Shown piece by piece: positions 8,362-16,963 of a DNA stretch of 64,000 nt. Source of the stretch: Paraburkholderia sp. LEh10 (GTDB lineage: Bacteria > Pseudomonadota > Gammaproteobacteria > Burkholderiales > Burkholderiaceae). The position numbers and the translations under genes are program-made. The notes beneath the pieces are model-generated. The model did no database searches and had not been told where the DNA came from. It saw nothing but the letters and a program-made list of their open reading frames with translations. Location: NCBI RefSeq assembly GCF_017814945.1, contig NZ_JAGIPX010000044.1:1-64000 (forward strand). Reading direction: 5' to 3'. The first letter of the stretch is position 1. Every line of letters begins with the position of its first letter.

Positions 8362-10473
8362 TTACGCGGTCTCGCGTAACGGATAGCCACCTTCAACGCG
8401 TTCTTCCGCGGCCGCCACAGCGATCTCAGCCAATCGCGGTACGATATTTTTGATCGGCGTGCCAGCCGGAAAGCAGGCCGCCACACCCGAGCGTTGAATG
8501 ACCAGTTGACTCGCTTGATCGATGATCCCGCCTACCACGATGGGTATCCGCAGACCGCGTTCAGTTAGTTGCTCATGCAATTCGGCGACCAGGTCGTTTT
8601 GTGCCGCCGCGAGAGACGACACGCCGATAACGTCAACCCGCTCTCCTTCAGCCAGTCGGGCAGTGTCAGAAGGCGATGCAAACATCGACCCCGTGGAAAC
8701 CGCGAAGCCCGCATCGCTTAAGGCCGCTGCGACGATACGCGCCCCCCGGTCATGTCCGTCTTGTCCCAGCTTTGCAATCAACACCCGTGGCGCACGACGC
8801 AAGCGTTTCGCCGCGTCGGCCACGGCACGGCATGCGTCCTGCCAATCGTTGTCGCTTCCGAGGTTTGCGCCGTAGTGGTCGCGCAATAGCGGCAAGCCGA
8901 TTTGATATCTTGGCCATACGGCTTCCAGTGCCTGAGTGCACTCGCCGACGGTTGCACGCGCTCGCATGCATGCCACCGTTAGTTCAAGAAGATTTCCGTC
9001 TCGGTTCCGGGCGGCCCGCGTCAGCGCATCCAGCGTCTCACGTAATCTCGCTGGATCACGCCTGGCTTTGATGTGAGCAAGCCTTTGCGTTTGCAGCGCG
9101 CGCACCCGCCGGCCGTCGACAGTCTGTGGCTCTCCAAGGTCTTCATCGCATCCCGCCACGAAATTGTTGACGCCCACAATCGTGCGCTTTCCCGACTCCA
9201 TTTCCGCTTGTGTATTCAAAGCCGACCTGTGAATCTGTTCTTGAATCCATCCTGATTCGACGACATCAACCACGCCACCACGTCGTTCGATTTCCGCCAT
9301 TAGCGTTAGCGCCTGGTGACAGATATCCGCCGTAAGGTTCTCCATCATGTACGAACCAGCCCACGGATCGACGACATCACATACACCGGTTTCGTGCTGC
9401 AGCACCAGTTGTGTGTCGCGAGCGAGCCTTGACGCCTCTGCACAAGGAAGCGAAAGCGCTTCGTCGTATCCGTTAGTGTGCAGCGATTGCGTTCCGCCGA
9501 ACACGGCAGCCAACGCCTCGACTGTCGTACGCACGACGTTGTTCATCGGTTTCTGCGCCGTTAGCGACCACCCGGATGTCTGACAGTGCATTCGCAGTGC
9601 ACGCGCCCGATCCGACGTTGCGCCACTTGCCGAGGCAATATCGGACCACAGAATTCGTGCTGCTCGCAGCTTCCCGATTTCGACGTAGAAGTCCATACCG
9701 ACGCCGAAGAAGAAGCTCATCCGTTGACACACGTCATCGGCCTGCATTCCCCGTCCGACAAGGGTCGTTAAGTACTTGCGCGCATTCGCCATTGTCAGCG
9801 CAAGTTCAAGTACAGCGTCCGCACCCGCTTCCTGGAAGTGATATCCCGACACCGAGAGTGCATTGAACCGCGGCACATTTTCGCTGAGATACTCAACGAC
9901 GTCGGCGGCGATGCGCAATGACGGCTCAGGTGCGAAGATGCTCGTGTTGCGCACCATAAACTCTTTCAGGATGTCGTTCTGAATCGTTCCTCTCAGTTGT
10001 GAAGCGCTAACACCGCTTTCCTCCGCCGCGACGATGAAAGCAGCCAGCACAGGAAGGACCGCCCCGTTCATGGTCATCGATACAGACACGCGGTCGAGTG
10101 CAATGCCTTCGAAAAGGCGCGTCATGTCCTCGACCGTATCGATTGCGACACCCGTCATGCCGACGTCCGCGCTCACAGCCAGATCGTCTGAGTCGTAGCC
10201 GCGCTGGGTCGGCAGATCAAAGGCGACGGACAGACCCTGTGCGCCTTCCGCCAGCGCGGTGCGAAACGCGAGGTTCGTATCGGAAGCCTGCGCGTACCCC
10301 GCGTATTGGCGTATCGTCCACGGCTTTTCCGTGTACATCGACGCGAACGGTCCGCGCACGAACGGTGCCTCGCCCGGCATGCTGTCAATATGCGCGATGC
10401 CGTCGATATCCGCGCGCGTGTAGACGCGCTTCAGCCTCACGCGATGTGACCGGCGTCGCCGCTGCTTGTTCAT
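8362..10473 (-). CDS. Methylmalonyl-CoA mutase, single-chain, B12-dependent
   Basis: A 703-residue adenosylcobalamin-dependent acyl-CoA mutase: N-terminal TIM-barrel catalytic domain (about 15-540) and C-terminal B12-binding domain (about 560-690) with the base-off motif DGHDRG, ligand His574. Substrate-site residues that mark methylmalonyl-CoA mutase are present at a constant offset of 32 from the Propionibacterium numbering: Tyr57 (Y89), Arg175 (R207), His212 (H244), arguing against isobutyryl- or 2-hydroxyisobutyryl-CoA mutase. Lys50 stands where many relatives have Arg82. It would interconvert succinyl-CoA and methylmalonyl-CoA. Its ATG overlaps the stop of the LnmK-like gene (ATGA), so it is the last gene of the Nit1C-type operon. 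No MeaB chaperone gene is nearby. Confidence 0.93.
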   Translation of the reverse strand: MNKQRRRRSHRVRLKRVYTRADIDGIAHIDSMPGEAPFVRGPFASMYTEKPWTIRQYAGYAQASDTNLAFRTALAEGAQGLSVAFDLPTQRGYDSDDLAVSADVGMTGVAIDTVEDMTRLFEGIALDRVSVSMTMNGAVLPVLAAFIVAAEESGVSASQLRGTIQNDILKEFMVRNTSIFAPEPSLRIAADVVEYLSENVPRFNALSVSGYHFQEAGADAVLELALTMANARKYLTTLVGRGMQADDVCQRMSFFFGVGMDFYVEIGKLRAARILWSDIASASGATSDRARALRMHCQTSGWSLTAQKPMNNVVRTTVEALAAVFGGTQSLHTNGYDEALSLPCAEASRLARDTQLVLQHETGVCDVVDPWAGSYMMENLTADICHQALTLMAEIERRGGVVDVVESGWIQEQIHRSALNTQAEMESGKRTIVGVNNFVAGCDEDLGEPQTVDGRRVRALQTQRLAHIKARRDPARLRETLDALTRAARNRDGNLLELTVACMRARATVGECTQALEAVWPRYQIGLPLLRDHYGANLGSDNDWQDACRAVADAAKRLRRAPRVLIAKLGQDGHDRGARIVAAALSDAGFAVSTGSMFASPSDTARLAEGERVDVIGVSSLAAAQNDLVAELHEQLTERGLRIPIVVGGIIDQASQLVIQRSGVAACFPAGTPIKNIVPRLAEIAVAAAEERVEGGYPLRETA

Positions 10474-11285
10474 CGATGCCTCCAGCGTTTTGCCGTCGTT
10501 ACGTCAGCGATCTTCATGCCGTCGCTGTTGCGCCGCACCTCGGTCCAGTGCCGGATGCCCTGTCCGTCTTCCGTCTGACCGACCATATGCACGGTCAACG
10601 TGTCGCCCACGTCGACGTTGCCGTAATAGAACAGCGAACGGCTCGAGACGACAGGCGGTTCGCCAAAGCGCCGCCATTGCCACTCGGCGCGATCGACAAA
10701 GGCTTGAAAGCTCGCGAAGTACAGGAAGTCAGCGCCATTGAAATCGCTATTGGGGCACGGGAAGAACTCGATCGGCTCAAGCGTGGCAGGCCCGAGGCCG
10801 GAAACTGCGTTTCGGTCGTGTGCTCGAAGGCGCTTGCCAATCTGCATCATGTCCATTGCCTCTTCGGGCATCGGTTCGATTTCACCAGCCAGGGAAGCAA
10901 GCGCCGCCCGCGCGGCGGAACGATTGCTGCGCGCCTCGCCGCGCGTAACGAACGCAGAGGACATTCCGATCTCCGCGACTTTCAAGTCATCGCGAACGAC
11001 ATGGTGCGTGCTGAAGTGGCGCGCAGGTCCCGTTCTGCAAAGCGTGCTGCGTATCTCGAACGCGTCGTTTTCGGCGATCGAATCGAGACCGCAGGTCTGC
11101 AAGCGGATTGCCGTAAAGGCTGCATAAGAGCGGCCGCCGTTGTCGTCGCGGAATTCGGGCTGCGCACGGCCCGCGTGAGCGGCGAGCGCTTCCCAATGTC
11201 GATGGCCACACTCCTTGAGCAACCAGTTCTCCGACAGGCCCGTGTAGCTCAGTTGCGGCATGCCCGCCCGATAGCGTTGGATCAT
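10470..11285 (-). CDS. LnmK-like acyltransferase/decarboxylase-type protein (Pnap_2097 family)
   Basis: A 271-residue protein that I assign to the Pnap_2097 family, related to LnmK, the hot-dog-fold methylmalonyl-CoA decarboxylase/acyltransferase of leinamycin biosynthesis. Features: N-terminal MPQLSYTGLSENWLLKECGHRHW, a central region with EFFPCPNSDFNGADFLYFASFQAF (broken across the fold's characteristic NxDxNGxxFLYF segment), and a C-terminal RSLFYYGNVDVGDTL strand pair typical of hot-dog folds. The ATG at 11285 lies 2 bases after the flavoprotein stop and its own stop overlaps the mutase start. Being coupled to a methylmalonyl-CoA mutase suggests it acts on methylmalonyl- or propionyl-thioesters; this is inference. 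Confidence 0.72.
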   Translation of the reverse strand: MIQRYRAGMPQLSYTGLSENWLLKECGHRHWEALAAHAGRAQPEFRDDNGGRSYAAFTAIRLQTCGLDSIAENDAFEIRSTLCRTGPARHFSTHHVVRDDLKVAEIGMSSAFVTRGEARSNRSAARAALASLAGEIEPMPEEAMDMMQIGKRLRAHDRNAVSGLGPATLEPIEFFPCPNSDFNGADFLYFASFQAFVDRAEWQWRRFGEPPVVSSRSLFYYGNVDVGDTLTVHMVGQTEDGQGIRHWTEVRRNSDGMKIADVTTAKRWRHR

Positions 11286-11287
11286 GC

Positions 11288-12580
11288 TCACGCCGCGAGG
11301 CTCGTCGATGTCTGGTCGAGCGCCATGCGGATCGCGCCGACGACATGCTCGGCATCGCGCGCGATACCGGAGAAACGCCCCGATCCCCATGTATGCAGCC
11401 ACGGCAGGCCGATGAAATACAAGCCCGCTTGCGGCGTGATGCCGCGATTGTGTGCAGGATAGCCACGTCCGTTGAACACGGGCGCGTCGATCCAGCTGAA
11501 ATCGGGCGTAAAGCCAATACACCAGATGATCGACGTAATGCCGCTCTGCGCGAGATCCAGCGACGTGCGCTCGCCATCCGGACGCCACACCGGCTCATAG
11601 CGAACGCCTTGCGGAGCGTCGATACCCTGCTTGTCGATGAATGCGTCGATGCTCGCGTTGATGCGGTTGTACGTGTCGTCGGCGCTATCAAGATTGCCCG
11701 TCAGGTTCGGCGCGAAATGCAGGCAGCCGTCGCGGAGATCGTCGAGCCTGCCGTACAGTTCCATGCCCTCGAGCGCGAAGCGTCGCAGATCGATATCGCG
11801 GCCGCCATCGCGCCCCGTCACATAATGGTTGGTGTTGTCACGCACGCCTTCGCGCAGCGGATGCTGATCGACGGGCATGTCGTAGTAGCGCATGTCCGCG
11901 AGCCAGTCCACCACGTCGCGGCCGCGATGGAAGCGCGCGCAACGCGGCGCTTCCCCCACCGCGAGAAACACCTTGCGGCCCGCCAGGTGCAGGTCTTCGG
12001 CGATCTGTGCGCCCGATTGCCCCGAACCCACCACGAGCACCGCGCCTTCCGGCAACGCCTGCGGATTGCGGTAGTGCGACGACTGCAGCTGCCGGATGCC
12101 GGCAGGCAGACGCTCCGCCATGCGCGGGACGATGGGCGTGTGATAGCCACCCGACGCGACGACGACCTGATCGGCCGTGAAGTCGCCGTTCGACGTCGAC
12201 ACGAAGTAGCCGCCCGACGGCAGGCGCCTGACCTTGCGGACTTCCGTGTGTTCGAGCACGGGCGCATCGACCATCGCAATGAAACCGTCCAGGTAAGCGA
12301 TGATCTCGTCCTTCTTCATGAAGCCGTGCGGATCGTCGCCGCGATACGGATGACCCGGCAGCGCGCATTGCCAGTTCGGCGTGACGAGGCAGAACGCATC
12401 CCAGCGCTGCGAGCGCCACGTATGCGTGACCGTATGCTTTTCGATGACCAGATGATCGATGCCTGCCTCTTTGAGGTAGTAGCTGATCGACAAGCCAGCC
12501 TGCCCGCCACCCACCACGATCACCGTGTGGTGCGGGACATCGTTCAGCGCATCGGATGCGACAGTGTTTTCGTTCGACAT
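11288..12580 (-). CDS. MSMEG_0569-family flavin-dependent oxidoreductase
   Basis: A 430-residue flavoprotein with two dinucleotide folds as in flavin monooxygenases: FAD site GGGQAG about residues 23-28 and a second NAD(P)H-type site VGSGQSGAQIAEDL about 180-193. The THTWRSQRWDAFCLVTPNW stretch after the first fold and IIWCIGFTPDFSW near the C-terminus are characteristic of this subfamily. ATG at 12580 chosen because a longer frame to 12814 overlaps the preceding gene and lacks family resemblance. A fixed member of Nit1C clusters; probably oxygenates or oxidises the cluster's metabolite in the cytoplasm. 2 bases separate it from the LnmK-like gene. Confidence 0.88.
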   Translation of the reverse strand: MSNENTVASDALNDVPHHTVIVVGGGQAGLSISYYLKEAGIDHLVIEKHTVTHTWRSQRWDAFCLVTPNWQCALPGHPYRGDDPHGFMKKDEIIAYLDGFIAMVDAPVLEHTEVRKVRRLPSGGYFVSTSNGDFTADQVVVASGGYHTPIVPRMAERLPAGIRQLQSSHYRNPQALPEGAVLVVGSGQSGAQIAEDLHLAGRKVFLAVGEAPRCARFHRGRDVVDWLADMRYYDMPVDQHPLREGVRDNTNHYVTGRDGGRDIDLRRFALEGMELYGRLDDLRDGCLHFAPNLTGNLDSADDTYNRINASIDAFIDKQGIDAPQGVRYEPVWRPDGERTSLDLAQSGITSIIWCIGFTPDFSWIDAPVFNGRGYPAHNRGITPQAGLYFIGLPWLHTWGSGRFSGIARDAEHVVGAIRMALDQTSTSLAA

Positions 12581-12602
12581 GATTCGTTCCTGCTTTCGGG
12601 GT

Positions 12603-12887
12603 TCAAATGAGTTCGACGACCTTGACTTCCGCGTGCGGGTCGGCGGCAAAACGCTGCGCAAGTTCTTCGATTTGCGCGAGCTGATCCATCGCCGCCGAAC
12701 ACGCAAAGCCGTATTTCTCGCGTACCCGATCGGAACCAATATGCAGCGCTTCGCGCGCCCTGCCGACGAAATCGCCGAGCGCGTAGCGTTGCCCGGCAAC
12801 GAAGAACTCGCCAACCACCGTCGAAGGGGAATAGCAGTTGGCCTCGGTGCCGTCCGGCCACTGGACCTTGAAGTGCATGACTGGCAT
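12603..12887 (-). CDS. MSMEG_0570-family nitrogen starvation response protein
   Basis: A 94-residue protein matching the small MSMEG_0570 family found only in Nit1C-type clusters: MPVMHFKVQWPDG opening, CYSPSTVV, then EFFVAGQRYALGDFVGRAREAL and a conserved YGFACS. Biochemical role unknown. ATG at 12887 is preceded by AGGAAA; an upstream in-frame start would add five residues. Lies between the glycosyltransferase remnant and the flavoprotein, about 22 bases from each. Confidence 0.85.
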   Translation of the reverse strand: MPVMHFKVQWPDGTEANCYSPSTVVGEFFVAGQRYALGDFVGRAREALHIGSDRVREKYGFACSAAMDQLAQIEELAQRFAADPHAEVKVVELI

Positions 12888-12910
12888 CACGTTTCCTTTC
12901 AATGAGAAGT

Positions 12911-13275
12911 TCAGGCGCTTGGCGCTTGTGTCACACGCTGCAGGTGGCGTGCGTACAGCGCGATATGGCGGCGTGCACTATCGCGCCACCTATAGCGCTT
13001 CAGCAGATCGGGCACCGCGTGTTCGAAGTCGATGCCGCCATCACCGTGCAGTGCGCGATCCGCATTTGAACCGTCGTCGCCGTGTCGTTTCGATGTGCGG
13101 CGACAGGCGCGAGCACGACACGGCAACGCGACGCGCGGAACATCGGTGCAGCGAAGATCGTGACATCGTGCCCGGCCTCATGCAGAGCGCGCCCGAGTTC
13201 AAGCGTATGCACCACACCACCCCGGGGATTCACAGAATGCGTGAACAGCGCGATGCGCATTGCCGAGCGGTTCAT
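12911..13275 (-). pseudogene. Remnant of MSMEG_0565-family glycosyltransferase (internal deletion and frameshift)
   Basis: Only the two ends of a glycosyltransferase survive. From the ATG at 13275 (ATGA overlap with the upstream gene) about 64 codons read as a GT4-type N-terminus (MRIALFTHSVNPRGGVVH, then a second strand-helix unit). From about 13054 down to the stop at 12911, in another frame, comes a typical C-terminus (HAVPDLLKRYRWRDSARRH). The intact family is about 380 residues, so roughly 250 codons, including the catalytic and nucleotide-sugar domain, are gone, with the junction inside 13054-13083. The gene order and coupling signals around it are kept. Confidence 0.8.
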
Positions 13276-14258
13276 CCCGGTTCTCCCACGGTTGCGCGGA
13301 TGAATGCACTGTCCTTGAAGCTCCACAGCAACGCTGAATCTCCTTGCTGTGTGAGCATCACTTCGCGCGATCCATCCACGCTGCCGATCGTCGCGCAGCC
13401 GAGACCGCGTTGCGCGAAGCGCGTGTGTACCTCATCCACATGTTCGTCGCGCACCGAGAACAGAAAGCCATAGCTTGGAAACGCGCTCAGCCAGCGCTCG
13501 AAGTCCACGCCTTCAGGACGCGGAATCGCATCGAGATCGATGCGCGCGCCAACGCCCGAGCATTCCAGCAGCATCAGCGACGTGCCGAGCACGCCCGCCA
13601 TGCTGATGTCTTTCGCTGCATCACACAGACCGCTTTCCGCGAGCTGCGGCAACAATTCAAGATCGCCACGAAGACGGTTTGCCGGCGTGCCCACGGAAGC
13701 ATTCCAGAACGGATACGGATCTTCGAAATGGCCACGCAGATCGACGGCCATTACGAGGCTGTCGCCCGGTCGTGCATTGAAGCTCGACAGCAACGCGCGT
13801 GCACGGCCGAGTATCGACACTGCAAGCTGTGGCTCTGCACTACGCGTGTTGCTATGCCCGCCAACGACAGGCACACCATATGCACTCGATGCCGCCGCCA
13901 TGCCCGCCAGAATCTCGCTAGCCGATTCGAGACCATCACTCCACAGCGCATCCACTACCGCCAGCGGCCGTCCGCCCATCGCGTATACGTCGCTGACGTT
14001 GACCATCACGCTGCTATAGCCCGCGAACCAGGGCATGGTTTCGACGAAGTCGCTGACCAGCCCTTCGATGGCGAAGAGCAGATAGCCGTCGCCGTCGGCA
14101 AGCGCGGCGCAGTCGTCGCCCACCGCGACCGCTTGCGCCAGGTCGCGTGTGCCATTGGGCAAGCGCGACGCAAGCGATGCAACCACGCCCGCAATATCCA
14201 TCTTGTGGCGAAAGCCCCTGCTTTCGCGAAGCCGTTCGACCAGCGCGCGCAGACTCAT
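13272..14258 (-). CDS. AIR synthase-like protein, Sll0787 family
   Basis: A 328-residue PurM/ThiL/SelD-superfamily protein. The glycine-rich and acidic ATP/metal segments of that fold are visible: VGDDCAALADGDG near residue 45, VNVSDVYAMGG near 90 and VVGGHSNTR near 130, then the C-terminal domain with DAAKDISMAGVLG. The family member in Nit1C clusters has no established reaction; PurM relatives catalyse ATP-dependent activation of an amide or carboxyl oxygen. Start at 14258 overlaps the acetyltransferase stop by 4 bases; its stop overlaps the glycosyltransferase start. Confidence 0.87.
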   Translation of the reverse strand: MSLRALVERLRESRGFRHKMDIAGVVASLASRLPNGTRDLAQAVAVGDDCAALADGDGYLLFAIEGLVSDFVETMPWFAGYSSVMVNVSDVYAMGGRPLAVVDALWSDGLESASEILAGMAAASSAYGVPVVGGHSNTRSAEPQLAVSILGRARALLSSFNARPGDSLVMAVDLRGHFEDPYPFWNASVGTPANRLRGDLELLPQLAESGLCDAAKDISMAGVLGTSLMLLECSGVGARIDLDAIPRPEGVDFERWLSAFPSYGFLFSVRDEHVDEVHTRFAQRGLGCATIGSVDGSREVMLTQQGDSALLWSFKDSAFIRATVGEPG

Positions 14259-14818
14259 GAGCGGCCTCGCGACGAAGTGACGAATCCGCTTTCCGGCGTG
14301 AAGCACGGCGGGTAATGCGCGAGGTCTGCTTCCATCAAATGATGTGGCCGCCCGAACAGCGTCTCCTCCGCGACCGTCTGCCAGTGCAGCCGCCGGAACA
14401 GCGGCGCATTCTGGCTTTGCACGTGCGCGAGAAACGTATCGCAACCCAGTGCGTGGGCGCTACTCACCGCAAGTCGGATCAGCGTCGATCCGAGCTTGCC
14501 ATGCGAGCGGAACGCCGCATGCACGGCCAGCCGCGAGCCGAGCCAGGTGCGCGGCTGCGCCTCGTGTATGCGCACCGTGCCGACCACCTGCTCGGGCATG
14601 CCCGCAATGCAGCTGAGTGCCACCAGCAGCTTCGCATCACGGTCTATCTCGTCGCGGTCGTCTCCCACGAAGATGCCTTGCTCGACGCAGAACACAGCGC
14701 GCCGCAGTGCATACGCCTCGTTGCTTTCCCATGGCAGCGTTGCCCATTTCACGCGGTACTCTGCGGGCGTGAACGTGAGCGGCAAGGCATCCCGTTCGTC
14801 GATGGTTTCGCAGAACAT
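14255..14818 (-). CDS. MSMEG_0567/Sll0786-family N-acetyltransferase
   Basis: A 187-residue GNAT-fold acyltransferase. Visible are the N-terminal LPWESNEAYALRRAVFCVEQ helix region of GNAT enzymes, EQVVGTVRIHEA (beta-4), the acetyl-CoA loop as RSHGKLGSTLIRLAV, and the C-terminal LFRRLHWQTV motif. ATG at 14818 lies 2 bases after the radical SAM stop. A constant member of the Nit1C cluster; its acceptor substrate is unknown. Confidence 0.85.
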   Translation of the reverse strand: MFCETIDERDALPLTFTPAEYRVKWATLPWESNEAYALRRAVFCVEQGIFVGDDRDEIDRDAKLLVALSCIAGMPEQVVGTVRIHEAQPRTWLGSRLAVHAAFRSHGKLGSTLIRLAVSSAHALGCDTFLAHVQSQNAPLFRRLHWQTVAEETLFGRPHHLMEADLAHYPPCFTPESGFVTSSRGRS

Positions 14819-14820
14819 GA

Positions 14821-15954
14821 TCACGCCTCGTACGATGCCAGCGACGAACACGCACCGCATTTGCCGCAACCGGCCTTGATGTCGGCCGAGCGCATCTGCG
14901 CGTCGCGCAGCATGGCGCCGAGCGGCTCCAGGATCGACTTCATGAACGCGTGCGAAGGCGCAGGATGATCTTCGAGCGGCGTGCCGCTGATCGGCACGAA
15001 CGGCACGACGAATGGATACACGCCGATGCCGATCAGTTCGCGCGACATCGACAGGATCGCCTCCGCTGTGTCGCCGAGACCCGCGAGTATGTAGGTGCTG
15101 ACCTGCCCGTTGCCGAACACGGCGACAGCGGCGCGGAACGCCTCCATATAGCGTGAGATGGGCACGCTGGCCTTGCCCGGCATCACGCGCGCACGCACCT
15201 CGGGCGTCACCACTTCGAGATGCATGCCGAGCGTGTCGATGCCGCTCGCCTTCATGCGCTCGAACCATGCATCGTCGTCGGGCGGCTCGCATTGCGCCTG
15301 AATCGGCAGATCGACGGCGGCCTTGATCGCAAACGCGCTTTCGCAAAGGATCTGCGCACCGCGATCCGGCGTCGGCGGCGTGCCGGTGGTCAGCACCATG
15401 TGCTTCACGCCGTCGAGCAACACAGCAGCGCGGGCCACCTCCGCGAGTTGCTCCGGTGTCTTGCGCGCAATCGTGCGGCCCGCCGCGAGCGACTGACCGA
15501 TCGCACAAAACTTGCACGTCTTCTTGCGGCTCTCGTAGCGGATGCACGTTTGCAGCACCGTGGTCGCCAGCACGTCGGTGCTGTGCAGTGTCGCGATATG
15601 TGAATACGGCACGCCATCGAGCGTCTGCAGATGCGTGAAACGCGGCGCCTTCGGAAAACTGATGCTTGCAATCGGAATGGTGCCGCGCATCAACGCGCTT
15701 GCGCCCGATTCATCCGGCACGCCCGCGACGAATGGAGAGTTCCACGCCGAACTCGTGTGCACGGGCACCATGATCGTCACGCCGTCGACGGTGACGGCCT
15801 TGTGGTCCGACGGGCCCGCGCCGCCGCGCCGGCTCGCCGCGCCTGCGTTTGGATCGACGAGGCGCAGCCCCGCCGACTGCAACTCGGTGCGCAGTTCCAT
15901 CATCTGGCGCTGCGTGCGCGGCTCAGCCGGCGACAGGTTCGTGCTGGCATTCAT
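14821..15954 (-). CDS. MSMEG_0568-family radical SAM protein
   Basis: A 377-residue radical S-adenosylmethionine enzyme. The iron-sulphur cysteines sit in CIRYESRKKTCKFC, i.e. C-x9-C-x2-C instead of the usual C-x3-C-x2-C. Residues near 175-260 carry the barrel segments with TTGTPPTPDRGAQ (glycine/SAM region) and the C-terminus has an extra CGKCGAC cluster, possibly a second metal site. The ATG at 15954 has a strong GGAGG site; the frame extends 8 codons further upstream. Overlaps the nitrilase end by 32 bases. Reaction unknown; in Nit1C clusters it always accompanies the nitrilase. Confidence 0.88.
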   Translation of the reverse strand: MNASTNLSPAEPRTQRQMMELRTELQSAGLRLVDPNAGAASRRGGAGPSDHKAVTVDGVTIMVPVHTSSAWNSPFVAGVPDESGASALMRGTIPIASISFPKAPRFTHLQTLDGVPYSHIATLHSTDVLATTVLQTCIRYESRKKTCKFCAIGQSLAAGRTIARKTPEQLAEVARAAVLLDGVKHMVLTTGTPPTPDRGAQILCESAFAIKAAVDLPIQAQCEPPDDDAWFERMKASGIDTLGMHLEVVTPEVRARVMPGKASVPISRYMEAFRAAVAVFGNGQVSTYILAGLGDTAEAILSMSRELIGIGVYPFVVPFVPISGTPLEDHPAPSHAFMKSILEPLGAMLRDAQMRSADIKAGCGKCGACSSLASYEA

Positions 15955-16945
15955 CCTGACCTCCACTCGTGATTTCAAACGCTACGTCTGCGCCGGCGCG
16001 TTCGAATGACGCCGCCATCGGCGCAACAGGCGTCGCGGGGCGCTCATTGATGGCAAGACTCAGCAGTTCGGGGCGCGCGTAGTGGCCAACGGAGTCCATC
16101 ATGCGTTTGCGCTTCGTGATTAGCGACATGTCGAGATCGGCGACAACCATCCCTTCCCCCTCCCGCAACGGCTCGGCAAGATGCTGCCCCTCAGGCGACA
16201 CGATGGCCGTCATGCAGCCACCGCGCAGCGCCTTTTGCAGTTTGGGATCGGTTGTTACCGATTCGATCTGCGCTTCGCTGAGCCAGCCCGTCGAGTTGAC
16301 GACGAAGCAGCCCGACTCGAGCGCGTGATGGCGGATCGTGACTTCGATCTGCTCGGCGAAGATGGGGCCGACCAGCGAACCCGGGAACTGGCTGCAATGG
16401 ATCTCTTCGTGCTGCGTCATCAGCGCGTAGCGCGCGAGCGGGTTGTAGTGCTCCCAGCACGCGAGCGCGCCGACCCGGGCGATGCCCGTATGCGCGACCT
16501 TGAGACCCGCCGCGTCGCCTTGGCCCCAGATCATCCGTTCATGAAAGGTCGGCGTGATCTTGCGGCGCTTGAGCACGAGACGCCCATCGACATCGAACAC
16601 GAGCTGCGTGTTGTACAGGCTGCCGTGATCGCGCTCGTTCACGCCGAGCACGACGACCATCGCATGACGCCGCGCGCGCTCCGCTACGGCCTGCGTGACA
16701 GGCCCCGGCACGACCACGGCCTGCTCATAAAGCCGCATGTGATCGGCGCCCGACGCCACCGGCGGACGCACGAAGGAAAAGTACGGGTAATACGGCACGA
16801 ACGTCTCGGGAAAGACGATCAGCTGCACGCCTTTCGACGCGGCTTCGTCGATGGCGGCACATACCCTGTCGAGCGTGCCACCGGGACGCTCGAACTCGGG
16901 CGCAATCTGCACCGCCGCTGCACGGATGATTCGCTGCTCGGACAT
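15923..16945 (-). CDS. Nitrilase, Nit6803/Sll0784 family (Nit1)
   Basis: A 340-residue carbon-nitrogen hydrolase with the full catalytic triad: Glu47 (FPETFVPYYPYF), Lys129 (KRRKITPTFHER) and Cys163 (GALACWEHYNPLARY). These sequences around the triad are of the aliphatic/aromatic nitrilase branch, producing a carboxylate plus ammonia from a nitrile. Homologous Nit1C clusters have been linked to growth on cyanide as nitrogen source. ATG at 16945 chosen; a GTG three codons upstream is possible. Second gene of the operon, 18 bases after the MSMEG_0572-type gene. Confidence 0.93.
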   Translation of the reverse strand: MSEQRIIRAAAVQIAPEFERPGGTLDRVCAAIDEAASKGVQLIVFPETFVPYYPYFSFVRPPVASGADHMRLYEQAVVVPGPVTQAVAERARRHAMVVVLGVNERDHGSLYNTQLVFDVDGRLVLKRRKITPTFHERMIWGQGDAAGLKVAHTGIARVGALACWEHYNPLARYALMTQHEEIHCSQFPGSLVGPIFAEQIEVTIRHHALESGCFVVNSTGWLSEAQIESVTTDPKLQKALRGGCMTAIVSPEGQHLAEPLREGEGMVVADLDMSLITKRKRMMDSVGHYARPELLSLAINERPATPVAPMAASFERAGADVAFEITSGGQDECQHEPVAG

Positions 16946-16963
16946 GATCGGCACCCGGCTCGC

